A DNA stretch of 64,000 bases. Source: JBFGJH01 sp041586155 (lineage in GTDB: Bacteria > Actinomycetota > Acidimicrobiia > Spongiisociales > JAENVV01). Positions 63,326 to 64,000 of the stretch are shown here, in pieces. The stretch is taken from the NCBI GenBank assembly GCA_041586155.1, contig JBFHAT010000010.1:17490-81489 (forward strand), given 5' to 3'. The notes under the pieces are model-generated. The model worked only from the letters and a program-made list of their open reading frames with translations. It did not search any database and had not been told where the DNA came from. The position numbers and the translations under genes were made by a program. Within the stretch, counting starts at the first letter, position 1, and each line of letters starts with the position of its first letter.

Positions 63326-63346
63326 AGATATCCCCCCGGGGTATCT
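63326..63346. repeat. Inverted repeat in the tad-rpsA gap
   Basis: AGATA-T-CCCC and GGGGTATCT form a near-perfect palindrome with one unpaired T. It sits about 90 bases before cpaB and could be an operator for the Tad operon or part of the rpsA terminator region. Confidence 0.5.
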
Positions 63347-63360
63347 GTAACCGTCTCAAT

Positions 63361-63408
63361 GTCGCCACGTTGTCAGTGCCTCGCTACCCATCGAGACCCC
63401 GTGGCGAC
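63361..63408. repeat. Nine-base inverted repeat with 30-base loop
   Basis: GTCGCCACG (63361-63369) pairs with CGTGGCGAC (63400-63408). It is the second structure in the 252-bp gap between cpaB and rpsA. Just after the rpsA stop a TTGACA (63482-63477, minus strand) could be a -35 box for the Tad operon, but no good -10 box follows at normal spacing. Confidence 0.5.
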
Positions 63409-63489
63409 GTTCATGAGGATGCATCGTACGATTTGGGCTCGGACTGTAGGGATTAGCTCAGCACACCGGAGAGGTTTGTCAAGAACACC

Positions 63490-64000
63490 TCAGCGGCGCC
63501 CGATTCCCCGCTCCTTCAGCTCCTGCAAGATCGCCTCCAGCGACGAGTCGACGTTGAAGGAACGTGTCTCCTCCGCCTCCTCGTCTTCTTCGGTTTCCCG
63601 TTGGAACTCGTGACGCTCGGGCGGGCGCCGGCGAGCCGGCTCGTCCGAGCGCTCAGGACGCTCTTGGTATCCAGGCAGCGCCTGCTTGATCGAGAGACTC
63701 ACCCGACGTCGCTCCTCGTCCATCTCGGTGACCTTGACCGTCACTTTCTGGCCGAGCGAGAGCTCCAACTCGGGCGATTCAACGCGGTGCATTGCGATCT
63801 CGGACACATGCACCAGGCCCTCGACTCCCTCACCTACCGACACGAATGCGCCGAATGGAACCGTCTTCGTGACACTGCCTTCGACTACGTCACCGATGTG
63901 GTGCTGTCGGGAGAATGCCTCCCACGGATCCTCTTGCGTTTGCTTGACCGACAACGAGATTCGTTCCCGCTCTCGATCCACTTCCAGGACCCGCACCGTG
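63490..64000 (-). CDS. rpsA: 30S ribosomal protein S1, C-terminal part
   Basis: The frame enters from beyond the window end and holds the last part of S1: the end of one S1 repeat (DRERERISLSVKQTQEDPW) and a complete one (GDVVEGSVTKTVPFGAFV...GLVHVSEIA), followed by a charged tail rich in Arg/Glu and ending ELKERGIGRR. S1 holds mRNA on the 30S subunit. In mycobacteria rpsA is followed by coaE; here the Tad cluster intervenes. The 5' part is not visible. Confidence 0.93.
   Translation of the reverse strand, partial: TVRVLEVDRERERISLSVKQTQEDPWEAFSRQHHIGDVVEGSVTKTVPFGAFVSVGEGVEGLVHVSEIAMHRVESPELELSLGQKVTVKVTEMDEERRRVSLSIKQALPGYQERPERSDEPARRRPPERHEFQRETEEDEEAEETRSFNVDSSLEAILQELKERGIGRR

Noticed and set aside
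63370..63378. Exact TTGTCAGTG on the plus strand, matching the left half of the PafBC motif.
   Set aside because: There is no TANNNT eight bases downstream and no plus-strand gene follows; rpsA and the Tad operon are both on the other strand.

Overview
The window is high-GC, almost gap-free bacterial chromosome. It encodes a complete Pup-proteasome locus (arc/mpa, dop, pup, prcB, prcA, pafA, pafB, pafC), a DUF4193-like acidic protein, and several runs of genes in the order known from Mycobacterium tuberculosis: der-cmk-rluB-scpB-scpA-xerD-NUDIX-pyrG, HAD-small ORF-tlyA-nadK-recN, and pafB-pafC-tat-helY. This points to an actinobacterium outside the mycobacteria. The class Acidimicrobiia is my best guess, from the acyl-CoA enzymes and the overall style, but a marker-gene tree would be needed to settle it. 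No prophage, insertion sequence or CRISPR array was found.

Layout. 1-9.6 kb: der (cut by the window edge), divergent ispH, then a minus-strand run with a fused aroA-cmk gene, rluB, scpB, scpA, an HD-domain protein, a DksA/TraR-like protein, xerD, a NUDIX hydrolase and pyrG. 9.7-19.1 kb: acyl-CoA ligase, recN, nadK, tlyA, HAD phosphatase, M20 peptidase, NUDIX, GNAT, an acidic zinc-finger protein and a lipid kinase. 19.1-31.7 kb: helY, tatC, tatB-like, a small zinc-ribbon protein, pafC, pafB, a 394-bp hairpin- and repeat-rich block, then pafA-prcA-prcB-pup-dop-arc. 31.8-38.8 kb: plus-strand trmI, ferredoxin, MFS and AidB-like genes, followed by minus-strand acyl-CoA dehydrogenase and thioesterase. 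39.0-45.8 kb: tRNA-Leu, an orphan substrate-binding protein, secG, gpmA-tpiA-pgk, yvcK and rapZ. 45.8-53.8 kb: uvrC, a methyltransferase, uvrA, uvrB and coaE. 53.8-63.2 kb: a histidine kinase/response regulator pair, two Flp pilins and a divergent Tad assembly operon (cpaB, cpaE/tadZ, tadA, a VWA-TadB fusion, tadC). The window ends in the 3' part of rpsA.

How it fits together. Pup is ligated to proteins by PafA, removed by Dop, and tagged proteins are unfolded by Arc into the PrcAB chamber. PafB and PafC form the DNA-damage transcription activator known from mycobacteria. A close match to its promoter motif (TTGTCGGGG-N8-TAAGCT) sits directly in front of uvrB, with a weaker one at uvrA, so regulator and probable targets share this window. 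The Tad cluster should build Flp-type pili and is placed beside a two-component system.

Expression signals. Many operon heads have a TANNNT hexamer only 6-10 bases before the start codon and no Shine-Dalgarno sequence, which suggests leaderless mRNAs. Inside operons, stop and start codons very often overlap as ATGA, GTGA or TGATG. Recognisable -35 boxes are rare.
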